Source: Jannaschia sp. Os4 (GTDB taxonomy: Bacteria > Pseudomonadota > Alphaproteobacteria > Rhodobacterales > Rhodobacteraceae). Taken from it: a stretch of 64,000 nt of DNA. Below, one piece after another: positions 55,995 through 64,000 of this stretch (its first letter is position 1; each line of letters begins with the position of its first letter). The DNA lies in the NCBI RefSeq assembly GCF_016820245.1, contig NZ_JAFCAR010000001.1, positions 733,014 to 797,013 of the forward strand, in the 5' to 3' direction. The notes under the pieces were generated by a model. It did no database searches. It saw only the letters and a list, made by a program, of their open reading frames with translations, and was not told where the DNA came from. The position numbers and the translations under genes were made by a program.

Positions 55995-56597
55995 ATGCAG
56001 CTCTACTCGTCCCCCGCCTCGCCCTTCGCCCGGAAATGCCGGGCCGTGATCCTCGAGCATCGCATCGCGGACGTGGAGATCCGCGACGTCTCCGCCTCGC
56101 CCATGGGCGGGGAGGCGGCGCTGAACGCGGCCAACCCGACGGGGAAGATCCCCGTCCTCGTCCGCGAGGACGGCCCCGCCGTCTACGACAGCCGGGTCAT
56201 CACGCGCTTCCTCGACGCCCACGCAGGCGGCGGCCTCTACCCGGAGGGGCGCATCTGGGACGTGCTGACGCTGGAGGCCAACGCCGACGCGATCATGGAG
56301 GCGGCCGTCGGCATGACCTACGAGCAGCGGTTCCGCGGCGAGAAGGGCCTCGTCTGGGACGAGTGGCTCGACAAGCAGTGGGCCAAGGTCGCGCGCTCGC
56401 TCGACGTGCTGGAGGCGCGGGGGATGCCGCTGCTGCGGGGGCCGCTGAACATGGGCGCGCTCGGGATGGCCTGCGCGCTGGGCTACCTCGACCTGCGCCA
56501 CGACGCGCGGGGCTGGCGCGACGGACGCCCGCAGCTTTCCGCGTGGGAGGCGGATATGCGCGAACGCCAGTGCCTCGCCGAGACGGCACCGGCATGA
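55995..56597 (+). CDS. Glutathione S-transferase
   Basis: 200 residues. The thioredoxin-like N-terminal domain has LYSSPASPFARKCRAVILEH and NPTGKIPVLVREDG with VYDSRVITRFLD, the glutathione-binding loop. An all-helical domain follows. It probably conjugates glutathione to electrophiles or reduces peroxides. It lies 23 bases behind oxyR on the same strand, so peroxide defence is a fitting context. It overlaps the following membrane-protein gene by 4 bases. Confidence 0.9.
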   Translation: MQLYSSPASPFARKCRAVILEHRIADVEIRDVSASPMGGEAALNAANPTGKIPVLVREDGPAVYDSRVITRFLDAHAGGGLYPEGRIWDVLTLEANADAIMEAAVGMTYEQRFRGEKGLVWDEWLDKQWAKVARSLDVLEARGMPLLRGPLNMGALGMACALGYLDLRHDARGWRDGRPQLSAWEADMRERQCLAETAPA

Positions 56598-57187
56598 GCC
56601 TGCTGGCAGGGGCGCGGACGGGCTTCGCGCTGGCCTGCGCGGGGCTCGCCGCGCTGATCGGGGTGATGGCGGTCGTGCCCGGCGGGCGCGCGGCGGCGGG
56701 GGCCATCGCGGGGATCGGCGTGTCGGAGCCGGGGCCGGCGATCCGGCTCGCGGCGGCCTGCGACGTGCTGCTGCCGATCGGCTACGCGAGCGGCTTCGTC
56801 CTGCTCGCCGCCGGGTTGGCGCGGGGCCCGCGCGGCTGGGTCGCGGCGGGGATCGTCGGCGTGCTCACGACGGTGGGCCTCACGCTCGACCTGATGGAGA
56901 ACGCCGCCGCGCTGGCGGGGGACGCCTCGGGGCTGACGCCCGCCAAGTACGGCACCCTCGGCGCGGCGGCCTTCGTTCTGTCGACCCTCCTCGGCGACGG
57001 ACGGGCCGCGCGGCTCACGCGTCCCACGGCCCAGATCGCCGCGCCGGTCCTGCTGGCCGCGACCATCGCGCTGCCGCCGGACCTGTCGGAGCCGTGGCTC
57101 ACGGTGCCAGTGCTGCTCGCCCTCTTCGCGCTGCTAACCCTCGTGGCGCACGAGTCGCTCTCCGACGAGCGGGCGCGCCGCGCATGA
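56594..57187 (+). CDS. Hypothetical multi-pass membrane protein
   Basis: 197 residues with five or six hydrophobic segments. An amphipathic stretch LDLMENAAALAGDASGLTPAKYG lies near residue 100. It belongs to no family I can name with confidence. It is squeezed between the GST and GNAT genes with 4-base overlaps on both sides, so it is transcribed with them. Confidence 0.75.
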   Translation: MSLLAGARTGFALACAGLAALIGVMAVVPGGRAAAGAIAGIGVSEPGPAIRLAAACDVLLPIGYASGFVLLAAGLARGPRGWVAAGIVGVLTTVGLTLDLMENAAALAGDASGLTPAKYGTLGAAAFVLSTLLGDGRAARLTRPTAQIAAPVLLAATIALPPDLSEPWLTVPVLLALFALLTLVAHESLSDERARRA

Positions 57188-57606
57188 CCGTCGAGATCAC
57201 CCGCAGCGACGACCCCACCGAGGCGCGACGCCTGCGCTGGACCGTGTTCGTCGAGGAGCAGGGCATCCCCGTCGAGGCCGAGATGGACGGCACCGATCCG
57301 GGATGTACGCATTGGGTGCTGCGCGAGGACGGGGCGCCCGTGGCCACGCTGCGCACCAAGGTGATCGACGATTCCACGCTGAAGATCGGGCGGGTGGCGA
57401 CCTTGGCGGAGGCGCGGGGGCGGGGCCATGCGCGGCGGCTGATGGAGGCGGCGCTGGCCGAGGCGCGCGCGGCGGGCCTCGCGCGGGGCTACCTCTCGGC
57501 GCAGGAGGAGGTCGTCGGCTGGTACGAGGCCTTCGGCTTCGTCGCGGAGGGCGGCCCCTACGACGACGGCGGCATCCCGCACCGCGACATGTGGGCCGAC
57601 CTCTAG
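57184..57606 (+). CDS. GNAT-family N-acetyltransferase
   Basis: 140 residues. The family core is complete: RWTVFVEEQGIPVEAEMDG at the start (ElaA/YjcF-type), KIGRVATLAEARGRGHARRLMEAALAEA (acetyl-CoA-binding motif A) and GYLSAQEEVVGWYEAFGFVAEG. The acceptor is unknown. It ends the oxyR-side gene run and precedes petABC by 150 bases. Confidence 0.92.
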   Translation: MTVEITRSDDPTEARRLRWTVFVEEQGIPVEAEMDGTDPGCTHWVLREDGAPVATLRTKVIDDSTLKIGRVATLAEARGRGHARRLMEAALAEARAAGLARGYLSAQEEVVGWYEAFGFVAEGGPYDDGGIPHRDMWADL

Positions 57607-57756
57607 GGGTCCGCCCCCTCCCTCCGCGGCGACGTGCCGTCGCTGCGCGCGTTTGTCCGCTGGAACTTCGCCCTACGTTCAAGCTATAGGCCCGCGACCG
57701 CGCCCCGACTCCGTCCCGGGCGCATCGGCATCCTTTCGACGACGGGAGACGCCCAC

Positions 57757-58320
57757 GTGGCACATACCGAAGAGCAGCAGGGCACCCGCCGCGACTTCCT
57801 GTACTACGCGACCGCCGGAACCGGCCTCGTGGTGACGGGCGCGGCGGTGTGGCCCCTCATCAACCAGTTGAACCCCTCGGCCGACGTGGTCGCGCTGGCC
57901 TCGATCGACGTCGACGTCGCCGACGTCGCCGAAGGCTCTCAGCTGACCGTGCAATGGCTCGGCAAGCCGGTGTTCATCCGCCACCGCACCGCCGAGGAGA
58001 TCGAGGCGGCGCGCGGGGTCGAGCTGTCCGAGCTGCCCGACCCGCTCGCGGCCAACGACAACCTCGACGGCGCGGCGGCGGGCACGGACGAGAACCGCGC
58101 CCTCGACGAGGAGGGCCGCTGGCTCGTGATGATGGGCGTCTGCACCCACCTCGGCTGCGTGCCGCTGGGCGACGGCGCGGGCGACTTCGGCGGATGGTTC
58201 TGCCCCTGCCACGGCTCGCACTACGACACCGCGGGCCGCATCCGCCGCGGCCCCGCCCCGACCAACCTTCCCGTTCCCGTGGCCGCTTTCACGGGCGAGA
58301 CCACGATCACCCTAGGCTGA
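57757..58320 (+). CDS. petA: Ubiquinol-cytochrome c reductase iron-sulfur subunit
   Basis: 187 residues from a GTG start. A twin-arginine anchor ([19 protein letters not shown]) holds the protein in the inner membrane. The Rieske cluster is bound by C129/H131 (CTHLGC) and C149/H152 (CPCHGS), with C134 and C151 forming the disulfide. It passes electrons from ubiquinol to cytochrome c1. First gene of petABC. Confidence 0.96.
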   Translation: MAHTEEQQGTRRDFLYYATAGTGLVVTGAAVWPLINQLNPSADVVALASIDVDVADVAEGSQLTVQWLGKPVFIRHRTAEEIEAARGVELSELPDPLAANDNLDGAAAGTDENRALDEEGRWLVMMGVCTHLGCVPLGDGAGDFGGWFCPCHGSHYDTAGRIRRGPAPTNLPVPVAAFTGETTITLG

Positions 58321-58332
58321 GGAGGCCGACGC

Positions 58333-59697
58333 ATGGCTGGCATTCCCCACGACCACTACGTTCCCGGCTCCAAGGCCGAGAAGTGGGTCGAGAAGCGGAT
58401 CCCCGTGATCTCGCTGCTCTACGACACGCTGATGATCCCCACCCCCAAGAACCTCAACTGGATGTGGATCTGGGGCATCATCCTGACCTTCACCCTGGCG
58501 CTGCAGATCGTCACCGGCATCGTGCTGGTGATGCACTACGTGCCGCACGTCGACTACGCGTTCGCCTCCGTCGAGCACATCATGCGCGACGTGAACGGCG
58601 GGCACATGATCCGCTACATCCACGCGAACGGCGCCTCGCTGTTCTTCATCGCGGTGTACTTCCACATCTTCCGCAACCTCTACTACGGGTCGTACAAGGC
58701 CCCGCGCGAGATCACGTGGATCATCGGGATCCTGATCTACCTGCTGATGATGGCGACGGCGTTCACCGGCTACGTGCTGCCGTGGGGCCAGATGTCCTTC
58801 TGGGGCGCGACCGTGATCACCGGCCTGTTCGGCGCCATCCCGTTCGTCGGCGACGCGATCCTGACGACGCTGCAGGGCGGACCCGCCGTGGCGAACGACA
58901 CGCTGGGGCGGTTCTTCTCGCTCCACTACCTGATGCCGTTCCTGATCGCGGGCCTGACCATCGTGAAGATCTGGGCCTTCCACTCGACCGGCAACAACAA
59001 CCCCACCGGGGTCGAGGTGCGGCGCACCTCCAAGGAGGAGGCGCAGCGCGACACGCTGCCGTTCTGGCCCTACTTCGTGATCAAGGACCTGTTCGCGCTG
59101 GCCGTGATCCTCTTGGTGTTCTTCGCGGTCGTCGGCTTCATGCCGAACTACCTCGGCCACCCGGACAATTACATCGAGGCCAACCCGCTGGCGACGCCTG
59201 CGCACATCGTGCCCGAATGGTACTTCCTGCCGTTCTACGCGATCCTGCGCGCCTTCGACGGCGACGTCTGGCTGGTGATCGCGGTGGACTTCCTGACCGG
59301 CGGCCTCGTCGACGCGAAGTTCTTCGGCGTGATCGCGATGTTCGCGGCTATCGTGGTGATGGCGCTGGCCCCGTGGCTCGACACCTCGTCGGTCCGCTCG
59401 GGCCGCTACCGCCCGATGTTCAAGTGGTGGTTCTGGCTGCTCGTCGTCGACTTCTTCGTGCTGATGTGGTCGGGCGCCATGCCCGCCGAGGGGATCTACC
59501 CCTACATCGCGCTGATCGGGGCCGTGTACTGGTTCGCCTACTTCCTCGTGATCCTGCCGCTGCTCGGCGTGATCGAGAAGCCGCTGGCGCGCCCGGCGAC
59601 CATCGAGCAGGCCTTCGCCGAGGACTACGGCAAGGGCGGCGGTACCGGGGACGGCATGCGCCTGCCCGGCGAGCGCGGCGCGACGCCGGCGGAGTGA
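58333..59697 (+). CDS. petB: Cytochrome b of the bc1 complex
   Basis: 454 residues with eight membrane helices, the long alphaproteobacterial form. Heme ligands lie in histidine-bearing helices 2 and 4 ([22 protein letters not shown] and [25 protein letters not shown]), and [13 protein letters not shown] is the quinol-oxidation-site PEWY motif. It forms the quinol oxidation and reduction sites. The start is 12 bases after petA. Confidence 0.97.
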   Translation: MAGIPHDHYVPGSKAEKWVEKRIPVISLLYDTLMIPTPKNLNWMWIWGIILTFTLALQIVTGIVLVMHYVPHVDYAFASVEHIMRDVNGGHMIRYIHANGASLFFIAVYFHIFRNLYYGSYKAPREITWIIGILIYLLMMATAFTGYVLPWGQMSFWGATVITGLFGAIPFVGDAILTTLQGGPAVANDTLGRFFSLHYLMPFLIAGLTIVKIWAFHSTGNNNPTGVEVRRTSKEEAQRDTLPFWPYFVIKDLFALAVILLVFFAVVGFMPNYLGHPDNYIEANPLATPAHIVPEWYFLPFYAILRAFDGDVWLVIAVDFLTGGLVDAKFFGVIAMFAAIVVMALAPWLDTSSVRSGRYRPMFKWWFWLLVVDFFVLMWSGAMPAEGIYPYIALIGAVYWFAYFLVILPLLGVIEKPLARPATIEQAFAEDYGKGGGTGDGMRLPGERGATPAE

Positions 59698-59702
59698 GAC
59701 CA

Positions 59703-60521
59703 ATGAAGAAGATCATCACCACCCTGGCGGCGCTGGCCGTCTCGACCTCGGCGGCGCTGGCCGCCGGGGGCGACTACGAGGTCACCGACTACGCCTTCCC
59801 GTTCGAGGGCCCGTTCGGCACCTACGACCAGAACCAGCTCCAGCGCGGCCTCAAGGTCTACACGGAGATCTGCTCGGCCTGCCACGGCCTTAAGTACGTG
59901 GCCTTCCGCACGCTCGCCTCCCCCGCGGGGCCGGGCTTCACGGACGCGCAGATGAAGGCCTATGCCGAGCAGTACGAGGTCTTCGACGGCTCGCTGAACT
60001 TCGGCGAGGGCGACTTCCGCACCGCGACGGCGACGGACAACTTCCCGGCGAACAACTCCGTCGGCGCGCCGGACCTGTCGCTCATGGCGAAGGCCCGCGC
60101 GGGCTTCCACGGCCCCTACGGCCTCGGGACCAACCAGCTCTTCAGGGGCATGGGCGGGCCGGAGTACATCGCGTCCCTCCTCATGGGCTACACCGGCGAG
60201 GAGATGGAGCAGGCGGGCACCGTGCTCTACGAGAACACCGCCTTCCCCGGCGGCTGGATCTCCATGGCGCCGGTCATCTACGGCGACGACGTGGTCTTCG
60301 ACGACGGCGCGCCCACGGACGCGGAGTCGATCGCCAAGGACGTCTCGGCCTTCCTGATGTGGACCGCCGAGCCCAAGCTCGCCGCCCGCAAGCAGACGGG
60401 CCTGATCGCGGTCATCATGCTCGGGCTGCTCGCGGTGCTGCTCTACTTCACCAACAAGGCCATCTGGGCCCCGGTGAAGGCGCATGCCCGCTACGGGACG
60501 CATGTCGACCCGGCGGAGTGA
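59703..60521 (+). CDS. petC: Cytochrome c1
   Basis: 272 residues. A signal peptide (MKKIITTLAALAVSTSAALA) precedes a single c-type heme site, C57/C60/H61 in CSACH. VGAPDLSLMAKAR and a C-terminal membrane anchor (TGLIAVIMLGLLAVLLYF) are present. It takes electrons from the Rieske protein and passes them to soluble or membrane cytochrome c. Last gene of petABC. Confidence 0.96.
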   Translation: MKKIITTLAALAVSTSAALAAGGDYEVTDYAFPFEGPFGTYDQNQLQRGLKVYTEICSACHGLKYVAFRTLASPAGPGFTDAQMKAYAEQYEVFDGSLNFGEGDFRTATATDNFPANNSVGAPDLSLMAKARAGFHGPYGLGTNQLFRGMGGPEYIASLLMGYTGEEMEQAGTVLYENTAFPGGWISMAPVIYGDDVVFDDGAPTDAESIAKDVSAFLMWTAEPKLAARKQTGLIAVIMLGLLAVLLYFTNKAIWAPVKAHARYGTHVDPAE

Positions 60522-60543
60522 CCCCCGCCCCCCCACACGATGA

Positions 60544-60563
60544 GGGCGCCCCGCGGGGCGCCC
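60544..60563 (+). terminator. Terminator of the petABC operon
   Basis: A perfect 20-base inverted repeat (GGGCGCCCCGCGGGGCGCCC) followed by TTCTTCGTT lies 22 bases after the petC stop. The T-rich tail makes it the clearest intrinsic terminator in the window. Confidence 0.85.
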
Positions 60564-60592
60564 TTCTTCGTTCGGCCCTGCGGGCCGGCCCG

Positions 60593-60641
60593 CCGGGGGC
60601 TCTGCCCCCGGACCCCCGAGGTACTTTTGCCAAGATGAGGG
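60593..60641 (-). terminator. Terminator-like hairpin after thiQ, repeat-like in this bacterial group
   Basis: CCGGGGGC (60593-60600) pairs with GCCCCCGG (60604-60611) around TCT, next to a short segment reading ACCCCCGAGGTACTTTTGCC. Very similar hairpin-plus-tail units recur in other Rhodobacteraceae genomes, as I recall. On the minus strand it follows the thiQ stop directly. Confidence 0.55.
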
Positions 60642-60645
60642 TGCA

Positions 60646-61329
60646 TCAGGCTCCCAGATAGGCGCGCAGGGCGGGTGGCGGGTCGGCCAAGGCCGCCCGC
60701 GCGTCTACCGGCGCGTGGGTTATGCCATCGGCCACGAGCAGCAGGTGATCCGCGATCCGTTCCGCGTCGGCGGGGTCGTGCGTCACCATCAGCACCCCCA
60801 TCCCCCGCTCCGCCGCCGTCTCGGCCACGAGGTCCAGCATCTCCGCCCGCAGCGCCGGCCCCAGCGCGGCGAACGGCTCGTCCAGCAGGAGCCACGGGCG
60901 GTCCCGCAGCAGCGCGCGCGCCAGCGCCACGCGCGAGCGCTGGCCGCCGGACAGGTCGCGCGGCAGGCGCTCGCCGAGGCCCTCCAGCCCGACCCGCGCC
61001 AGCGCCGCGTCCCGCGCCGCCCGCCCCGCCGCGTCCAGCCGCGCGTCCGCGCGCAGCCCCAGCGCCACGTTCGTCGCCGCGTCGAGATGCGGGAACAGGT
61101 TCTCCTCCTGGAACAGGATCGACAGCGGGCGGTCCCCCGGCGCGCGGCCCGACACCTCCGCCCCGCCGATCTCGACGCGCCCCGCGACGGGCACGAACCC
61201 CGCGATCCCGCCCAGCAGCGTCGACTTCCCCGACCCCGACGCCCCCATCACCGCCGTGATCCCCGGCGGCACGGTCAGGTCGGCGGCCAGCGCGAAGCCG
61301 CCCCGGCGGAGGGTCAGGTCAAGCCGCAC
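60646..61329 (-). CDS. thiQ: Thiamine ABC transporter ATP-binding protein
   Basis: 227 residues from a GTG at 61329. Walker A is GASGSGKST, signature LSGGQRSRVALARAL, Walker B LLLDEPFAAL and H-loop VTHDPADA. It drives thiamine uptake with ThiP and ThiB. The start overlaps the thiP end by 11 bases. Short length is typical for ThiQ. Confidence 0.92.
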   Translation of the reverse strand: MRLDLTLRRGGFALAADLTVPPGITAVMGASGSGKSTLLGGIAGFVPVAGRVEIGGAEVSGRAPGDRPLSILFQEENLFPHLDAATNVALGLRADARLDAAGRAARDAALARVGLEGLGERLPRDLSGGQRSRVALARALLRDRPWLLLDEPFAALGPALRAEMLDLVAETAAERGMGVLMVTHDPADAERIADHLLLVADGITHAPVDARAALADPPPALRAYLGA

Positions 61330-62833
61330 GCGACCCCCGCTCGAACGCGGCGAAGAGGCCCAGCGACAGCGCCACCAGCAGCAGCGCGGCGGCCATCGCC
61401 TCCTCCATCCGGTAGCTCCCCATCAGCTGATACATCGCCAAGGGCAGCGTCGCCTGCCCCGGCGACGCGAACAGCGCTATCACCCCGAGGTCCCCCGCCG
61501 CCAGCGCCCCCGCCAGCCCCGCCGCGTAGCCCAACGGACGCCGCAGCCGCGGCAGCCCGACCAGCCGCAGCCACGCGAGCCCCGTCATCCCCAGCGAGGC
61601 CGCCAGCCGCCCGAAGTCCCGGTCGAGGTCGCGCACCGCGGGCATCAGCGCGCGCAGCGCGAAGGGCAGCGACAGCAGCACGTTGACCAGCAGCGTCACC
61701 GGCAGCGCCAGCGCGACCGGGTTCGCCCACGGGCGCAGCAGCAGGAACAGCCCCGCCCCCAGCACGAGCGGCGAGGCGGTGATGACGGCCGTCCCCACCG
61801 CCTCGATCCAGCCCGTCCGCAGGGCCGCGAGGGCCAGCGCCAGCGCCGCCCCCGCCGTCAGCACCGCGCAGAGCAGCGCCACGGCCAGCGACCGCCCCGC
61901 CGCCGCCCAGACCGAGGCCGGCAGATCCGGCAGCGCGGGCACCCCCCGCCACAGGACCGCCCCCATCGGCGCGAGCAGGAACAGGCAGGCCGCCGCCACC
62001 GCCACCGCGTCCTGCGCGCGCAGCAGCGGCGTCCGGTGGTCCCACCGCTCCGCCACGCCGCCCAGCCCCGCGCCGAAGCCAGACGGCACCGCCAGCCGCA
62101 GGGCGAGCAGCGCGGCGCCCACGCCCAGCGCCAGTTGCAGCAGCGCCAAGGAGGCGGCGCGCCCGAGGTCGAAGTCGAAGCGGAACGCCTGATAGATCGC
62201 CAGCTCCACGGTAGTCGAGCGCGGCCCGCCCCCCAGCGTCAGCGCGACCGCGAAGGAGGTCGTGCAGATCAGGAACACCGCAAGCCAGATGCCCGGCCCC
62301 ACCGCGCGCAGCAGGGGCCGCTCGATCACGCGCATCACGTCGCCCGGCCCGAAGCCCAGCGACGCGGCGAGGCGCAGCCGCTCCGGCGGCACCGACAGCC
62401 ACGCCTGCAGCAGCAGCCGCGTGGCCAGCGGCAGGTTGAAGAACACATGCGCGAGGATCACGCCGCCCCAGCCGTAGAGCGGCCACTCCACCCCCAGCGC
62501 GGCCAGCCAGCCGGAGCGCCCGAACACCGCGACCAGCCCGAGGACGGCCACGATCACCGGCAGGATGAACGGCGCGCCCAGCAGCAGGACGACGGTCCCC
62601 CGCCCCGGAAAGGCCCGCCGCGCCAAGGCCCGCGCCACCGGCACCGCGAGCAGCAGCGACAGCGTGGCCGAGACGGCGGCCTGCCACAGCGTGAACCACA
62701 GCGCCCCACGGTCGCCGGGCGCCAGCGCGCCCAGTCCCTCGGCCCGCCAGACCACCGCGCCCACCGGCAGCACGAGCGCCGCGACGACCCCCGCCGCGAC
62801 CCCCAGCCCCCAGCGGGCGCCGACGCCCGTCAA
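61319..62833 (-). CDS. thiP: Thiamine ABC transporter permease
   Basis: 504 residues from a TTG start 7 bases after the thiB stop. Two permease halves each with about six helices show EAA-type loops (RLRLAASLGFGPGDVMRVIERPLL and DFGRLAASLGMTGLAWLRLVGLPRL). It is a fused permease, the normal ThiP form, so a single protein makes the channel. TTG was chosen because the next start lies well inside the first helix. Confidence 0.9.
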   Translation of the reverse strand: MTGVGARWGLGVAAGVVAALVLPVGAVVWRAEGLGALAPGDRGALWFTLWQAAVSATLSLLLAVPVARALARRAFPGRGTVVLLLGAPFILPVIVAVLGLVAVFGRSGWLAALGVEWPLYGWGGVILAHVFFNLPLATRLLLQAWLSVPPERLRLAASLGFGPGDVMRVIERPLLRAVGPGIWLAVFLICTTSFAVALTLGGGPRSTTVELAIYQAFRFDFDLGRAASLALLQLALGVGAALLALRLAVPSGFGAGLGGVAERWDHRTPLLRAQDAVAVAAACLFLLAPMGAVLWRGVPALPDLPASVWAAAGRSLAVALLCAVLTAGAALALALAALRTGWIEAVGTAVITASPLVLGAGLFLLLRPWANPVALALPVTLLVNVLLSLPFALRALMPAVRDLDRDFGRLAASLGMTGLAWLRLVGLPRLRRPLGYAAGLAGALAAGDLGVIALFASPGQATLPLAMYQLMGSYRMEEAMAAALLLVALSLGLFAAFERGSRAA

Positions 62834-62840
62834 CGGGGGC

Positions 62841-63806
62841 TCACCGCAACCCCGCCTCGAAGGCCGCCACCGCCGCGTCCCGCGCCGCCTCCGCCTCGGG
62901 CGAGGTCAGGTGGATCACCCGGTCGGGCATGTCGAGCGTCTCGAACCCCTCGGGCAGGTCGCCCGCCTGGGCGGCGGGGAAGGACCAGTTGCCCGTTGGG
63001 ATGACCTCTTGGAACGCGGGCGTCAGCACGAAGTCCATGAAGGCCCGCGCCGCCTCGGGCGAGTCGGTGTCCGCCACCAGCCCCGCCGTCTCGACCAGCA
63101 CGTAGTGCCCCTCGGGGAAGATCGCGGCCTTCACCGTGTCGTCGTCCTCGGCGATCAGGTGGTAGGCGGGCGAGGTCGTGAAGGACAGCACCATGTCCGC
63201 CTCGCCCTCGGTGAACATGCCGTAGGCCTCGGACCAGCCCGACGTCACGGTCACGATGTCGTCCCGCAACCCGCGCCAGACGTCCTCCGCCTCGGCCCCG
63301 AACACCTCGTGGATCCACAACGCCGTGGCGAGGCCCGACACGGAGGTGCGCGGGTCCTGTACCACGAGGCTCGGCCCGTCGTTCGCGATCAGGTCCGCGA
63401 AGGAGGCGGGCGGCTCGGCCAGCCGGTCCGTGTCGTAGACGAAGGCGAGATGGGACCAGTTGAACGGCAGGAACGTCTCGTCCGTCCACTCCACCGGCAG
63501 CGTCAGCGCCGAGGTGTCCACCCCGTGCGGCGCGAACAGCCCCGTGGCCCGCGCCCGCTCCGCGATGTCCGTGTCCAGCCCGATCACCACGTCCGCCTCG
63601 GTCCGCGCCCCCTCCAGCAGCAGGCGCGGCAGCAGGTCGCCGGTCACGTAGGTCAGGTCGTGGCCGGTGGCGGCCTCGAACGCCTGCTCGATGGCGGGGC
63701 CGGGCCCCCACTCGGAGGCGAAGTAGTCGGGGGCGTAGACGGTCAGCTCCTCGCCCGCGGATGCGGTGGCGAGCAGGGACAGTCCCGTGGCGATGGCGGC
63801 CTTCAT
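62841..63806 (-). CDS. thiB: Thiamine-binding periplasmic protein
   Basis: 321 residues. A signal peptide (MKAAIATGLSLLATASA) is followed by LTVYAPDYFASEWGPGPAIEQAFEAATG, the ThiB/TbpA opening. SGWSEAYGMFTEGEADMVLSFTTSPAYH lines the binding cleft. It captures thiamine or its phosphates for ThiPQ. A GGAGG ribosome site lies 6 bases before the ATG, and the TPP riboswitch ends about 40 bases upstream. Confidence 0.93.
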   Translation of the reverse strand: MKAAIATGLSLLATASAGEELTVYAPDYFASEWGPGPAIEQAFEAATGHDLTYVTGDLLPRLLLEGARTEADVVIGLDTDIAERARATGLFAPHGVDTSALTLPVEWTDETFLPFNWSHLAFVYDTDRLAEPPASFADLIANDGPSLVVQDPRTSVSGLATALWIHEVFGAEAEDVWRGLRDDIVTVTSGWSEAYGMFTEGEADMVLSFTTSPAYHLIAEDDDTVKAAIFPEGHYVLVETAGLVADTDSPEAARAFMDFVLTPAFQEVIPTGNWSFPAAQAGDLPEGFETLDMPDRVIHLTSPEAEAARDAAVAAFEAGLR

Positions 63807-63844
63807 GGCGATCCTCCAATGGCACGGGCGGGTGGAGGCTTGCG

Positions 63845-63926
63845 ACCTTCCCTCCGCCGGTATGAGCCGGTTCAGGTTCGACGGGTTCGCATCGCTGCAT
63901 CTCAGCCCGTGTCCGGGCACCCCGAG
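63845..63926 (-). promoter_or_regulatory. TPP riboswitch (THI element) of thiBPQ
   Basis: Read on the minus strand, the conserved blocks appear in order: GGGGTGCCC (63915-63923), GCTGAGA (63900-63906) and GAACCTGA...CCGGCGGAGGGAAGG (63879 down to 63846). These are the hallmarks of the thiamine-pyrophosphate aptamer. It lies 40 bases before the thiB start, so it probably lowers import when TPP is plentiful. Confidence 0.95.
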
Positions 63927-63972
63927 GTAGGACTGAGGTAGGGGAGCGGCGGGGGGCGGGGGCGCCGGGCGC

Positions 63973-63993
63973 GGGGGGGGGGGGGGGGGGGGG
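63973..63993. repeat. 21-base poly-G run
   Basis: A run of 21 G on the plus strand lies about 50 bases upstream of the TPP riboswitch (minus-strand orientation), close to the window end. It could be real and slippage-prone, or an assembly or sequencing artefact. Confidence 0.9.
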
Positions 63994-64000
63994 CGCCGCG

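Noticed and set aside
57650..57690. A sigma-70 promoter for petABC (TTGTCC with TACGTT or TATAGG)
   Set aside because: Spacing is 15 or about 26 bases, so neither pair fits; a promoter must exist in the gap but cannot be placed.

Overview
The window is a very G+C-rich (roughly three quarters G+C by eye), densely coded stretch of an alphaproteobacterial chromosome. It most resembles the Rhodobacteraceae (Roseobacter group). This rests on family make-up and gene order: fbcFBC-type petABC, divergent katG/oxyR, thiBPQ behind a TPP riboswitch, SPFH+NfeD, a DUF2793 fibre-like protein, and asd/dapF/mtaB housekeeping genes. No species is named because no rRNA is present. About 64 protein genes and one tRNA-Lys are supported. 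No insertion sequence, CRISPR array, integrase or rRNA was seen, and no gap between genes exceeds about 240 bases.

Layout. 1-2.2 kb (minus): an NlpC/P60-type protein (cut by the window edge), an M17 aminopeptidase and a small HPt-like protein. 2.4-4.4 kb (plus): beta-carbonic anhydrase, an SbtA-type bicarbonate transporter and an SbtB-type PII protein, a compact inorganic-carbon module. 4.4-13 kb: DUF4139 exported protein, asd, SPFH/NfeD, a DEAD-box helicase, an MFS carrier and a BciB-type reductase. 13-24.4 kb: a glycosyltransferase, aminotransferase IV with a sulfotransferase-like partner, an ArsR-regulated permease with a visible operator, an UMF1-type carrier, mepA, a phytase-like esterase, a LOG-family protein, a threonine dehydratase and nadD. 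24.5-29.3 kb: TetR, SOUL protein, NYN and DHH proteins, the UV endonuclease UvsE and a GT29-like protein. 29.4-36.6 kb: formaldehyde detoxification (adhC), a Rieske-flavoprotein, an I78 inhibitor, mtaB, dapF and tRNA-Lys. 36.6-47 kb (minus): a Stealth phosphotransferase; an overlapping unit of Ldh-like dehydrogenase, DUF3726-like protein, a 541-residue unknown and a divergent M19 protein; aroQ; and a large RgpF/glycosyltransferase with a sulfotransferase. 47-60.5 kb: glutamate dehydrogenase, a DUF2793 fibre-like protein, the tungstate importer tupBCA, katG/oxyR and the cytochrome bc1 operon. 60.6-63.9 kb (minus): the thiamine importer thiQPB under a TPP riboswitch, next to a 21-base G run.

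How parts fit together. The carbonic anhydrase/SbtA/SbtB set looks like one bicarbonate uptake and control unit. Stealth, the RgpF fusion, the GT4 enzyme and the sulfotransferases point to a modified surface glycan. The best candidate for an undescribed system is the overlapping 38.3-42.5 kb unit. Two of its members belong to known enzyme families but lack hallmark active-site residues, and a third has no recognisable family. Across the window, CCWGG is strikingly rare and its deamination-type products CCTTGG/CCAAGG are common, which hints at a Dcm-like methylation or restriction history.
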